Under the pieces are notes generated by a model. The model worked only from the letters and a program-made list of their open reading frames with translations. It was not told the origin of the DNA and made no database searches. Made by a program: the position numbers and the translations under genes. A stretch of 64,000 nt of DNA from Argopecten irradians (Eukaryota; Mollusca; Bivalvia; Pectinida; Pectinidae), in NCBI RefSeq assembly GCF_041381155.1, contig NC_091143.1:41556996-41620995 (forward strand). Reading direction: 5' to 3'. This document shows positions 47,620 through 59,900 of the stretch, in pieces. How positions within the stretch are numbered: the stretch's first letter is position 1; every line of letters begins with the position of its first letter.

Positions 47620-50600
47620 CTGGAGACCCTAAATGTCGGGTTAGCTTTACTATAGATAGTATACGTAGGGTTTATTTATCAGCTGATAGATAATCACAAC
47701 ATCGACCTCATCAATATGGATGTCTTTAAATCGTTTACATTTCTGTTGCTCTCTTCGCTGGCGTCAGCAATTCCTGAAAATGATCTTGGCGTCCATTGTA
47801 CATTTCCACCATCATGGCAGAGTAAAGTTTTCTTCGATTCTGGAGAACTAATAATGTCAATACCGGAAGTGATGAACGGTACTGGGACGTATTACTATGA
47901 CTACCCCAGCAAGCAAATGAGATTTGACCTCAAAGCCACGGCGTCGCTAGGAAACGTTGAGATTTCAAATACATACATCTGGCATTTCAATGAGGTAAAT
48001 AATTTTATTTTCATGTGTTTAAAAAACCAATTTTTAGTTACTCTGAATGTAGAAATTCTGTCTTTTTCATAAGATAGTTTAAGTTGATAATATATTTCTT
48101 GGTTGCAATATTTCTCCCATTCCTCAAGGACTTCAATATAATCGGGTTAATAATATCTTCAACAAATATAATTTTCAATCATGCTCAAGCAAGCGCTTTA
48201 TTAGTACCGCAATGGTTACCATCACTACCGTCTCATACCTACGAAAATACTACTGGTTTATCCGATGGAGCATTCAACACAACTTCGTGGCGTCCCAATT
48301 GTTCTGTACGAATAGTGGTTTGCAATTGCGGTTTTTTTCGAACTTATTTCTAAAAATGGCTAGATATCATAATTGTAAAGCTGTAATAAATGTCGAGGCA
48401 TCAGAGAAAAATGCTCTTCCATATTTTGATATGATGGATATGAATAGTCTACCCTCGGGAAACAAAATCTTATAAAACTACATATCTGACCCTCGGGTAG
48501 AATGTGTCCCTCCTCTATATCCACATATGAAAAAGTCTTATAATATTCACTCCTGAACTATATAATAGCAAAACTGAGTGTTCCATGTGCGACAATTTAA
48601 GTAAAAGAAGACAAAGGATAAGTTGGTTTCGTCCTTTGAAATACTTCAAAGGAAATCCGTAGAATAAAGTACATTGTATTGGTTTGAGCATCGCTCTTCC
48701 GATATCTTCATTTTCAAATTATCAGTTTCCTGATATGCTTTCAATGTTTGTATAAAATCTTGCAAGACTCTGTCAAGTGGATAGGGATATATCAGCCTGA
48801 GTGAAAGCTTTCCTCGGAGACGGATCACGACAGTCTTACCCTCAGCATGCCTCGGGTTAGATAATCGTGAATCTCCTCCCGGGTAGAAATTTCTCTGTCG
48901 TTCCTTCAAGGTAGGGAAAGATCCAATTAATCCTTTAGCTTGCAATTATAGATACCTTTGTGAAGTATGGAACTCTTTGGAGATAAAGAATGCTCAAACA
49001 TAAATAAAAATTGCAGATTAAACTGTAAAAGAAACAGAACCATGTGTTCCAGAGAAGTCGGCGTCATGAATCATCAAACTTACTTGTCAACTTTCATCGG
49101 TTACATTACAGAGTACAGTTTATACCATTGATAACGACAACAACACGTGTGACAAGGAGAAAGTCAGTGACTATATCTGGAATCCATGGAATGGCGTGCC
49201 TTGTATGTAAAAGATGGCAAAAACATATCATTATTGATGTTATTTATTTATTTTATCTTTTTATTTATCTATATATATATATATTTTGAGGGTGTGTGCT
49301 CAAAATAAATATAATCGTCTTTCAAATCTTGCATTGATCCTTGAAAGTAATCCAAAGATGTAATGGAATTTAACATTCTCAACTCTACAAAATAATATCA
49401 CAATTGATATAGGAACTTTTGATCAACTATTTTTTTCAGTGGACGCCCACTCAGATTGGCATGGTGGTGTTGGAGGATTTCAGGAGATAACCGAACTCTT
49501 TACGCTGATAAGGAAAGAGCTATACGCTAACGTTATCTTAACAATCGACGTCCAAGCAGGTAGGTCTAATGTTACGTCATATTCAAAACACTCGACGTCA
49601 ATGTCCGGTAAAATCTAATGTGACGTCATCTTTCCAATCGACATCAGAACAGGTAAAGCTAACATAACGTCATCCTATAACCCAATGGAACTGAAGTGTA
49701 GTATAATAAGAATTAGTTTATTTATTGATGATGCATTTTATCTGGAAAAAATCTTGCGGACGACAGACGGACAGACAACAGACAGACACTGTGGTTCCAG
49801 TATACACAATACAATATCGTTTTGGATATGATATGGAAATTTTGATGTGACAATGAATACACTTAAAAAGTATAAATACTTATTTTTTGCATTTCATTCA
49901 GAACGTTTGGTGTATTTTAATGTAAGTGTATTAGAACACCTATTATATAAATTATTTTGTATTCGGGTTTTATACGATGCTCGTGTATATTACAACGTGA
50001 CATGAAGAAATCCACTCTCGATATTCTAGAGGTCACTATCACTATCGTTACTACCCTGGAATATCTCATAGTAAAACTGAAGGCAGTTCAGGCGAAAAAA
50101 CCTGACCAATCATAGGCCTGCAGAGACTTCAGGATTACAGGAAGAATGATGCCCAACTTCAAACATGTTTGGTCACAAACGGAAATTTAAGTTTTTCTGT
50201 GAAATATTAAGAGGTAGATAAAATGATAATGATAGTAATCCCTGGAGTCTCGATGATGACGACAGAAATCATCTGCCTTACAGCCTTGACATTCCAATAT
50301 TTGCTATTTCCAGGAGAAGTTTGTCCTCCTATCCGTTACATCATCCAAAACGAGGACAACAACCCAGCCATTGGAGACAGTGTCAACTATGAATTTCTGG
50401 ATCCTCAAAATATCACCGACCACAGTGTGTTTAACATACCGCCGTTTTGTTCCAAAGCTACATCGTCAAAGGTACGCAGTAGCATATGTAGCATATCAAC
50501 TGTTTTCTGTTGCATGCTTCACATGGTGACTCAGCATATCCTAAAGAATTGATTAACAGTATGAACGGAAATCCACGAGTCACCGCTCTATCGTTTGTCG

Positions 50601-53575
50601 CAAACGAGGTGACTCATGGGTTTCCAGATGTTACAATAATAGAATCTCACATGCCTCGTAAATGACAAAAGTTTATTTGAATCTCAGAGAAAGATTTTCA
50701 AATGGTAAATACTAGGTTTGCATACTGGTGAATATTGTCGAATGTCGAGGTTTCATTGTCAAACAGAATCCAAGTCCGTAATATTTTTTTTCTGAGATTT
50801 GTTTGTTTGTTTAATTGATTAATGTCCTATGAACAATAAGGGTAATACAAGGACGATTTCCTATGTATGAGGTGTGAAGCATGTATGTAGCGTGTGGTGC
50901 GTATTTTTAGAGATTGCGGTGTATTCGTGTTAGGTCTACTTGTATAGTGGAAAATTTGTCATTTTAAAGTGATATATCACTGAAACATGCCGCCGAAGAC
51001 ACCAAGCAACACACCCCACCTGGTCACAATATACTAACAACGAGCGAACCAGTCGTCCCACTTCTGGTATGCTGAGCAAAAACTATCAATTTTAGAGACT
51101 AAAATAAACTAATCAAAGACGAAGTTACAAAGGGTCATCATTTTTTACGTTATGTGATGATACAAACTTGTTCTTAACCAATGCAAATGCATGTTACAAA
51201 CAATATCAATGTCACATTGGAATTTTATTTTTGTCGTCGTGACGTCATACAACTGTTAAGACTATGCAAGGATTCTGAACAGCTTGCATGTCTTTTCCAT
51301 AGACTACTTAAGGGAAGTGCATTTCGGCTGAGTTCAAATTGAAGATAAAGAGGGGAAACTATTATACATATTGGTATAATGCGTTGTGGAGCTACTCACA
51401 ATATCTTCTCGTCATTATATTATATTGCGTAACCACGTCACTTAAGAAATGAACGAGCTTATTTAGTGTAGAGATGTTTTTTTTAAATCAAAATAAACGC
51501 ATTTGTTAAATGTATACTGACAAAATTATAAAAACGACCAAAATCATACACCAAAGTTAAAATATCTATGTCCAAAGAAAATATAGAGGTTCGAAACGAG
51601 TATCATTAATTTAATATGAAGGGAAACGAATGTCATTTATCACATGACTAATATTTGCCTGTTTCTTTCCGTTTGGAGTTACGATCAATCTCGTTATCAA
51701 CTTTTTACATGTGATATATAAGATAAGGCGGCGAATTTAATGCAAGGAAAAATGTAGAAATCTATCATTTTTGTAGAGCATAAGCGAATACACCAGCGTT
51801 ATTTTATATTGTGACGTTTTCGTAACGTCACAAATTGACGTTTGGCGTGAACACACAGTCATGCACGGTTGTCGTCACCGCTAGATTTTAAATAGTTTTA
51901 CTGTTTGATTTAGGAGATTTGAAAGATGTTTTCATCGATAATTATTTTCAAACCGACACGAGAAGGTGAAAATTATTTTTATGCACGGATATAAATCTAC
52001 ACATTAGTGTGATGTCTGTCGTTTAATTCATTGTTTCGTAGTAAAAACTTTGAAGTAAAAAATAAGGTCGTTTCCAACGCATACAAATACGTACCATTCA
52101 TCGGAATCAACCCATCACAATGCAGAAAGGTCATGTTACACATGTGTAATAAATAACATTAATGAAATGGCTTTAGTGAATGGGAAAATACGGTATCATA
52201 TGATAATGTATTTATGACGCCATTGTTATCAAATACATGTACATGTAGTCTTAAACAGTGATACGTCATACAGTTATGTACAGTCTTTTCATTTGTAGTT
52301 TGACCAAAGGAAGAAAAGGAAATTCCCTTCTAAATTCCTCAGACTGTTTATGGGATAGACGGAAATAGAAACATGACAGAATAGGACAGAAGAATGGAAA
52401 CAAAAGGAAATAGAAGCACACAAGAGAAAACCACAAAGAAGCGACACAACATTTAAACTTCTTAAAGTTGCTAATTATGTCAATAAACGTTCAGTTTTTA
52501 AAGTATGCGCCTAATGTCAAATATTCTATTTGGTTATATACGAACATAGTGTTGGTTACATTCCGCTATGCGATAGCAGACGTGCCCTTTCAAATTAACT
52601 TTTTTTTAAATTATAATGTAAGATCTTATATAGATTAGTCGGTTAGTTGGATGTCATATTCACAACCAGGGATGACCCCTTAATGCAGTGTATGTCTGAA
52701 GAGACTTGGATATTGGTGTTGTCATTTTTTACAGCTTGGGTCATGTGAGGACGGCTCCGATATGCACTGTGTCTGGAGAGACATTGGAAATATTTGCCTT
52801 TTCATGGTGCTATTACACTAAAGCATGCCGCCAAAGACTTCGAGCAGTACACACCATCCGGTCACATGGTACTGACAATGGACTAACAGGTCGTCCCACT
52901 TCCTTATGCTGAGCACTTAACAGGAACGCAACATACCACTTTTATACCCTATACCGTAACTTCACCAAAATATTTCGTTGTTCCCTTTGTCACCTCTGTT
53001 TTATAGTTTTATTTACGTTACATTAACCAGTAATAAAAGTTATGAAAACCCTGTGATAGTTATGCGATATAGTGACAACAAAGGCAAAATACCTTGTGGT
53101 ATTTGTCGTAAAGAAAGACCTGCCGTAATATCCTGTGATAGTTATAATGGAGAGATTGTCAATTATACTACACAGTCTCCTGTGATTATTTGATAAAGTA
53201 TAAAATATTATTTTTTCCAGTGATAGTTTTGTTTTATAAGAGGAAAATATGTCACCACACGATTTTTTGTGAATTATGTTATAAAGAAAAAACTTACCAC
53301 TCTTCTCTGTAATAGGTATGCTCTATAGGAGATGCAAAACACAGCACAGATCTGTACAATATTAGCTGTAAGGAAGCAATCACCACTATTCCATGTGTTT
53401 GCTATGCGCTATAGCGAAGACAATCATGATTCGCAGCCCCTCTGATATATGTTAAAATATGACACAGTTTCCTGTGTTAGGTATGTTTGAATACTAGTAT
53501 ATATTGTGTTCATATAAGTAAATTTCAGTTTTTCTATGAGGTTGAGATAGCTTTACTATAGAAAGTATGTACCGT
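47620..53575. repeat. Inverted segmental duplication of the E block and spacer
   Basis: Going from 47.6 to 53.58 kb, the order is the F promoter, F exons, then spacer blocks matching, in reverse, 37.56-37.1 kb, 36.96-36.69 kb and 34.64-34.35 kb. Examples: 52260-52460 against 37390-37560; 53040-53170 against 36690-36850; 53340-53575 (gagatagctttactata) against the D upstream region at 34355. The 53.58-kb end is a gene-D-type promoter segment without its gene. Copies of the dispersed repeat lie at 50815-51075 and 52720-52950. Confidence 0.75.
47716..50471 (+). CDS. Ependymin-related protein gene F
   Basis: The only plus-strand member, intact. Exons: 47716-47994, 49112-49202, 49440-49559, 50314-50471. 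The start MDVFKSFTFLLLSSLASA is a signal peptide; ATG context is catcaatATGg. Exon 1: HCTFPPSWQSKVFFDSG, GTYYYDYPSKQMRFDL. Exon 2: VYTIDNDNNTCDKEK, YIWNPWNGVP. Exon 3: DAHSDWHGGVGGFQEI, ILTIDVQAG. Exon 4: EVCPPIRYIIQNED, VNYEFLD, HSVFNIPPFCSK. Donors GTAAAT, GTATGT, GTAGGT and GTACGC; acceptors all end CAG. About 215 residues, four cysteines, several sequons. Intron 3 keeps two degenerate exon-3-donor repeat units (49560-49690), the likely seed state for the array in E. Reading past the exon 4 donor gives a stop at 50552; no terminal exon was recognised. It is nearest to D in sequence and lies in an inverted copy of the E block. Confidence 0.82.
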
Positions 53576-53639
53576 ATTTTTGTTTTGTTTTGACGCTTTA
53601 TGTAATATGCTGAAGATGAAGCCAAATCGGCAGAGATCA

Positions 53640-54240
53640 CCTTATCCTAGTAGCACTGTAGAAATGTGAAATCAAATTGTAGACCACTATTTGGCTTCGT
53701 GGTCTGATCGTATGTACTCATTTCACTGCACTGTAGACGTAAATATAATAATTTATGGCAGTGCTGCAAAAAATCATTTTCAGCTCTCGTTTGTACTTGT
53801 AACATCAAAACCTATGCATTGTACATGTAAGCATTTTACATGTATAATATGTAATTTTCAAAATATTGGTAATTTTTGTTGGTGAAATATTAAAAGCTCA
53901 TCTTCATTTGTGGATATGAAAATTACGGCACATATAACTTTAATTTTAAAAGTACAAATAAGAGCAAAAAGATATTTTTGACACTACTGTCAAAAATCAT
54001 TATATTTACATATACAGCCCAGGGAAATGAGTAAATACGATCAGATATTTCATATTTTTGGTGTATATTAAGTAATTAAGTAATTGTTAGGTGATTTTGC
54101 TTGAATGTTTCCATCTTTTCATACATTAGGCTTAAAAAACAAGAATTTTACAGTGCGTAAATTCGATGTTATAATTAATTCTTTAATTCTATAAATAATT
54201 TTTTTCTGTGTAGTTGCAAATTTTTGTTATTTAGGTGATC
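53640..54240. mobile_element. TTAA-type MITE, two partial copies
   Basis: 53640-53939 matches the second half of the 42787 copy and ends TTACGGCACATATAACT followed by TTAA. From 53948 a second fragment follows in the opposite orientation (agtacaaataag, actgtcaaaaatcatt, tttacagtgcgtaaattc), matching the interior of the 25174 copy. Both are truncated. Confidence 0.65.
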
Positions 54241-54544
54241 TCTAGACCCCTGGAATATCACATATTAAAACTGAATTCAGCTTAGAGGGAAAAATCTGAA
54301 CCAATCACAGTCCTGCAAAATTTTCTTTGAAGGCTACAGAGAGCGTGACGCCAAACGTCAAAGCCACACAGTCAACCACAGTGTACCTCTGTTGACTCAA
54401 GGTTTACTATGAGATAGTACACTGGTGTAGAGATCGTAAGTGATCGGAACCCCTGGAGTATCGAGGATGAATTACAGGGGACTGTTTGGTGTTATTGACA
54501 ATCTCTCCACTATGTAAGTTGTATCTCTGTTTTATGAAAAATAA

Positions 54545-54645
54545 ATCAGGGGTTCGATTCCCGGCACGGACGTGAAAAGGTTAGGGGTCATTTGCCCGAT
54601 CACGTGGGTTTCTCCGGGCCCTCCGGTTCCCCACATTAAGACGAC
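54545..54645 (+). mobile_element. SINE fragment
   Basis: Holds a B-box-like ggttcgattcccggc and 'gggtttctccgggccctccg', resembling the body of the SINE at 24551. The head is missing, so it is a partial copy. Confidence 0.5.
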
Positions 54646-55443
54646 GATTATTCTTCACCGTACGCGCAAGGTTTTGTTCCGTTTTGGCCTTTGAGTGTTT
54701 ACATGTACACTATACATTGGTAATTGGTAATCAATATTTATCATTTTTGTAACGTTTTATACGGTTTTTTTAACAATAGTGAAATGAAATTGAAAATAAA
54801 TAAACATAGCCTATTGGAATTTGAATTGTTAGTACTAAAAGATTTTTGGTGAATTTAAATAAAGTTTACACCAAATTGAGCTCGATTTTAATATAAACTT
54901 GTATTATATCAAACATATTTTTCTTTCTCTTTTTTTTCAAACATTTCATGTCAATATTGAATATCACTTATTGGTGAAATCTGACTATGGTGAAAAAGTG
55001 TAAACAATACTACACGACTAACCATCTACATCAAGTGTTTGAAAATAAATTCTGACATTTTGTGCACATATTGAGCCGTCGGTATTATTTCATTTTACGT
55101 TCATTACATAGTAAGGAAGGTTTACACTATCAGAAATTAATCGGATGAAAAGAAAATATTTGAGAAGTTTTTATTTCAGTTTGATGTATCATCCCACAAA
55201 TAAACCAGTGCGTCGACTTGGTAACAGCTTCTGGACCCATTTATTTTCCTGTAACAAAGATAATAAAATGGAATTAATGAGGAAACTGTACAGGCAAAAC
55301 ATACTGAAATGGTAAATGGATGTGGTTAATCATAATCATATGATTGTAATCATGGTCACTATATTTCAATCGTTTCAATTGTTTAAAAAAGCAAAAACCA
55401 TACCTTCCTAAAGATATGCATTGAACAGTCATTTAATTAAACT
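54646..55443. other. Spacer, nothing recognised
   Basis: AT-rich with no exon or repeat identified by eye. A terminal exon of gene G, if present, could lie here or within the arrays to the right, but none was seen. Confidence 0.4.
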
Positions 55444-56520
55444 TCCCTCCACTCCATCCTACTCCACTCCACTCCACTCATATCCACTTCACTCCATCCT
55501 ACTCCACTCCACTCATATCCACTTCACTCCATCCTACTCCAATCCACTCATATCCACTTCACTCCATCCTTCTCCACTCCACTCATATCCACTTCACTCC
55601 ATCCTACTCCACTCCACTCATATCCACTTCACTCCATCCTTCTCCACTCCACTCATATCCACTTCACTCCATCCTTCTCCACTCCACTCATATCCACTTC
55701 ACTCCATCCTACTCCACTCCACTCCACTCATATCCACTTCACTCCATCCTACTCCACTCCACTCATATCCACTTCACTCCATCCTACTCCACTCCACTCA
55801 TATCCACTTCACTCCATCCTACTCCACTCCACTCATATCCACTTCACTCCATCCTACTCCACTCCACTCCACTCATATCCACTTCACTCCATCCTACTCC
55901 ACTCCACTCCACTCATATCCACTTCACTCCCATCCTTCCCACTCCACTCATCCTTCTCCACTCCACTCATATCCACTTCACTCCATCCTACTCCACTCCA
56001 CTCATATCCACTTCACTCCATCCTTCTCCACTCCACTCATATCCACTTCACTCCATCCTACTCCACTCCACTCCACTCATATCCACTTCACTCCATCCTA
56101 CTCCACTCCACTCATATCCACTTCACTCCATCCTTCTCCACTCCACTCATATCCACTTCACTCCATCCTACTCCACTCCACTCATATCCACTTCACTCCA
56201 TCCTTCTCCACTCCACTCATATCCACTTCACTCCATCCTACTCCACTTCACTCATATCCACTCCACTCCACTCATATCCACTCCACTCCATCCAACTCTA
56301 ATCCACTCATATCCGATCCAATCCTCTCTACCCATACCACTCCACTCCAATCATATCAACTCCGTTCCAATCATACCAACCAACTCCACTCCACCCATAA
56401 AACTCTCCACGCATACCCACTCCAATCCACTTCATTCCATCCCATTCCACTCATATTCACTCCCCTTAATTCACGCCATCACGATTCAACTCAACTCCAC
56501 TTCGATTCGCACAATTTCAC
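55444..56520. repeat. 35-bp/5-bp TCCAC satellite
   Basis: Higher-order array: a 35-bp unit (actcatatccacttcactcc atcctactccactcc) built on a TCCAC pentamer, regular to about 56250 and then decaying. It contains the longest ORF in the window (55421-56650, 409 codons, HSYPLHS/ILLHST repeats), which is a by-product of repeat composition (35 is not a multiple of three, but all frames lack stops). Located downstream of gene G exon 4. Confidence 0.95.
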
Positions 56521-56850
56521 TCACGCACCAGCTCAATCACTCACTCACTCATTCATCGTCTCTAATTTTCACTCACTCACTCCTCACTCACTCACTCACA
56601 TTCTCACTTACTCACATACTCACTCACTCACTCACTCACTCACTCACTAACTCACTCATCCTCTCTAATTTTCACTCACTCACTCCTCACTCACTCACAT
56701 TCTCACTTACTCACTCACTCACTCAATCAATCATCCTCTCTAATTTTCACTCACTCACTCCTCACTCACTCACATTCTCACTTACTCTCATACTCACTCA
56801 CTCACTCACACTCACTCACTCACTCACTCACTCACTCACCCATCCTTTGT
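56521..56850. repeat. (TCAC)n tetranucleotide with 75-110-bp superunits
   Basis: TCAC/CTCA repeats interrupted by three or four copies of 'cctctctaattttcactcac', spaced 70-110 bp apart, so there is a second-level repeat. Confidence 0.92.
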
Positions 56851-56953
56851 AATTTTCACTCATTCATTAATCAACAAACCAATCAACCACTCAAACAATC
56901 AACTACCGTTCCGTATAACCTTATTCCCGATAACCACGCCCACGATTACCTAC

Positions 56954-59900
56954 CGGTGACGTATCCTTAGAACAGTGAGTTGGAGTATGGAATACCGTAG
57001 GATCACTCAGAGGCCTTACGTCTAAAAACTCATAATTCACCATTTCCCCCGCCATAGGGTCCAGGTGAGCATCTTGGAATGTAACACGGATAGGTGTGCA
57101 GATAGTATCTGTCAAAGATTTAAGAAATGTAGGTTTCGTGAAATGTTTAAAAAAATGTTTTACAAAGATAAAAAAGATGTACAGACCCTATTAGCTTTAT
57201 CGTATGAAATTTAAAAGTGACAAATGACACGCAAATCTATATAAAGACCTTTTCTACTTACAGTATATCTGATTTCGAGGTTAAAAACAGACTGTTTCAT
57301 TTGCAAATTCGTACCAGTTGTATCGATACGAAACAGCTGTATATGAAATGGAGCGCACCGTAACAGCGGAATTGTACCGGTACAAGTGGTTAGTTTTCAG
57401 AAGCGTACCACTTGGATCCAAGATGGAGGACTGGAAATTTGTCACTTGTCATCGAAATGTTTACCCGGTAGAAAACAAGACAGAGAGTACTTAAATCCGA
57501 TGAAATAACATGGACTATTTGTTTCAATGTATGTCAAAACTATTTAGGTATTACTTTTTTATCCATTTTATTGTTCAGACAGCAAACACTTGGCTTTTAT
57601 AATCGAAGCGTATCTTTCATATGGGTGCCGCCATCATTTTTAAAAATAATCCAAACGCGTTCCATTAGACAGTAGTGTACAGCTGGTACGTACGAATCCG
57701 CAAATGGAACGTACGGAGAATTTCAAAAGACCTAGAAATCACTTGCCTGCCTTGACGTCCATTGTGATCAAAGCATCAGTGTCTCCTCCATTTCTGATCA
57801 ATGTATATCGTGACATGGTCAGCTTAAATCTGTCCAGCCATCCAAAAGTTACACCAACAGCATCGTCTGTAAAAGAGAAACATCATTTTTATTTCTTTTT
57901 TTCTTCTTTCTGTGGAAAATCACAGCCTAAATTCTTGCATCATCAGCTTTTTTCACCTTCCGTTTTATTCTGCCTTTATCATGTTTTGTTTAAATATGCA
58001 CTTTTTTGCATCTGCTGTTGTTATATGTTAGTATGGTAACTTTTGAAAATAATGTTTCAGTAGTAATAGTAATACATTGTTTTAGTCACCCACTGGTCCC
58101 GAACTCCCTTTCTCACCAATCCAACCCTCCCTAGGTACCTAGTACTCCCGCCCATTGGTCTCAAAATCCCTTTCTCACCCATCAACCCCTTCCTAGTTAC
58201 CTGGTTCTCCCGCCCACTGCTCCCGAACTCCCTTTCACACCCATCCAACCCTCCCTAGGTACCTGGTACTCCCAATCCACTGGTCCCAAACTTTTTTTCT
58301 CACCCATCCACCCCTCCCTAGGTACATGTACCTGGTACTCCCACCCACTGGTCCCAAATTCCCTTTCTCACCCATCCACCCCTTCCTAGGTACCTGATAC
58401 TCCCGCCCACTGGTCCCGAACTCCCTTTCTCATCCATCCACCCCGCCCTAGGTACCTGGTACTCCCACCCACTGGTCCCAAACTCCCTTTCCCCTCCATC
58501 CACCCCTCAATAGGTACCTGGTACTCCCACCCACTGGTCCCGAACTCCCTTTCTCATCCATCCACCCCTCCCTAGGTACCTGGTACTCCCACCCACTGGT
58601 CCCGAACTCCCTTTCTCATCCATCCACCCCTCCCTAGGTACCTGATACTCCCGCCCACTGGTCCAAAAATCCCTTTCTCACCTATCCACCCCTCAATAGG
58701 TACCTGGTACTCCCACCCACTGGTCCCAAATTCCCTTTTTCCCTCCATCTACCCTCATAATAGGTACCTGGTACTCCCACCCACTGGTCCCGAAACTCCC
58801 TTTCTCACCACCATCCCCCATCCCTCCCTAGGTACCTGGTACTCCCGCCCACTGGTCCCGAACTCCCTTCCCCTCCATCCACCCCTCCCTAGGTACCTGG
58901 TACTCCCGCCCACTGGTCCCGAACTCCCTTTCTCATCCATCCACCCCCGCCCTAGGTACCTGGTACTCCCACCCACTGGTCCCGAATTCCCTTTCCCCTC
59001 CATCCACCCCTCCCTAGGAACCTGGTACTACTCCCGCCCACTGGTCCCGAACTCCCTTTCCCCTCCATCCACCCCTCCCTAGGTACCTGGTACTCCCACC
59101 TACTTGTCCCGAACTCCCTTTCCCCACCATCCACCCCTCCCTAGTTACCTGGTACTACCCCGCCCACTGGTCCCGAGCTCCCTTTCTCATCCATCCACCC
59201 CTCCCTAGGTACCTGGTACTCCCACCCACTGGTTTCGAACTCCCTTTTCCCTCCATCCACCCCTCCCTAGGTACCTGGTACTCCCGCCCACTGGTCCCGA
59301 ACTCCCTTTCTCATCCATCCACCTCTCCCTAGGTACCTGGTACTCCCACCCACTGGTCCCGAACTCCCTTTCCTCTCCATCCACCCCTCCCTAGGTACCT
59401 GGTACTCCCGCCCACTGGTCCCGAACTCCCTTTCTCATCCATCCACCCCTCAATAGGTACCTGGTACTCCCACCCACTGGTCCCGAATTCCCTTTCCCCT
59501 CCATCCACCCCTCCCTAGGTACTGGTACTCCACTGGTACTCCCACTCGCCCAACTGGTACCCGACTCCCTTTCCCCTCCCTTCCATCCATCCACCCCTCC
59601 CTTAGGTACCTGGTACTCCCCTCCATCCACGTCCCCATCCTACCCCTCTAGAACTGATCCCGCCCACTGGTCCAAATCCCTTTCCATCCATCCACCCCTC
59701 CCTAGGTACCTGGTACTCCCCCCACTGGTCCCGAACTCCCTTTCTCATCCATCCACCCCTCCCTAGGACCTAGGTACTTCCTAGGGTACTCCCGCCCACT
59801 GGTCCCGAACTCCCTTCCCTTTCTCATCCATCCACCCCTCCCTAGGTACCTGGTACTCCCACCCACTGGTCCCGAACTCCCTTTCTCATCCATCCACCCC

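Noticed and set aside
55421-56650. 409-codon ORF, longest in the window
   Set aside because: Entirely low-complexity TCCAC/TCAC repeat; all frames are open because the repeat has no stop triplets. No start context, domain or splice support.
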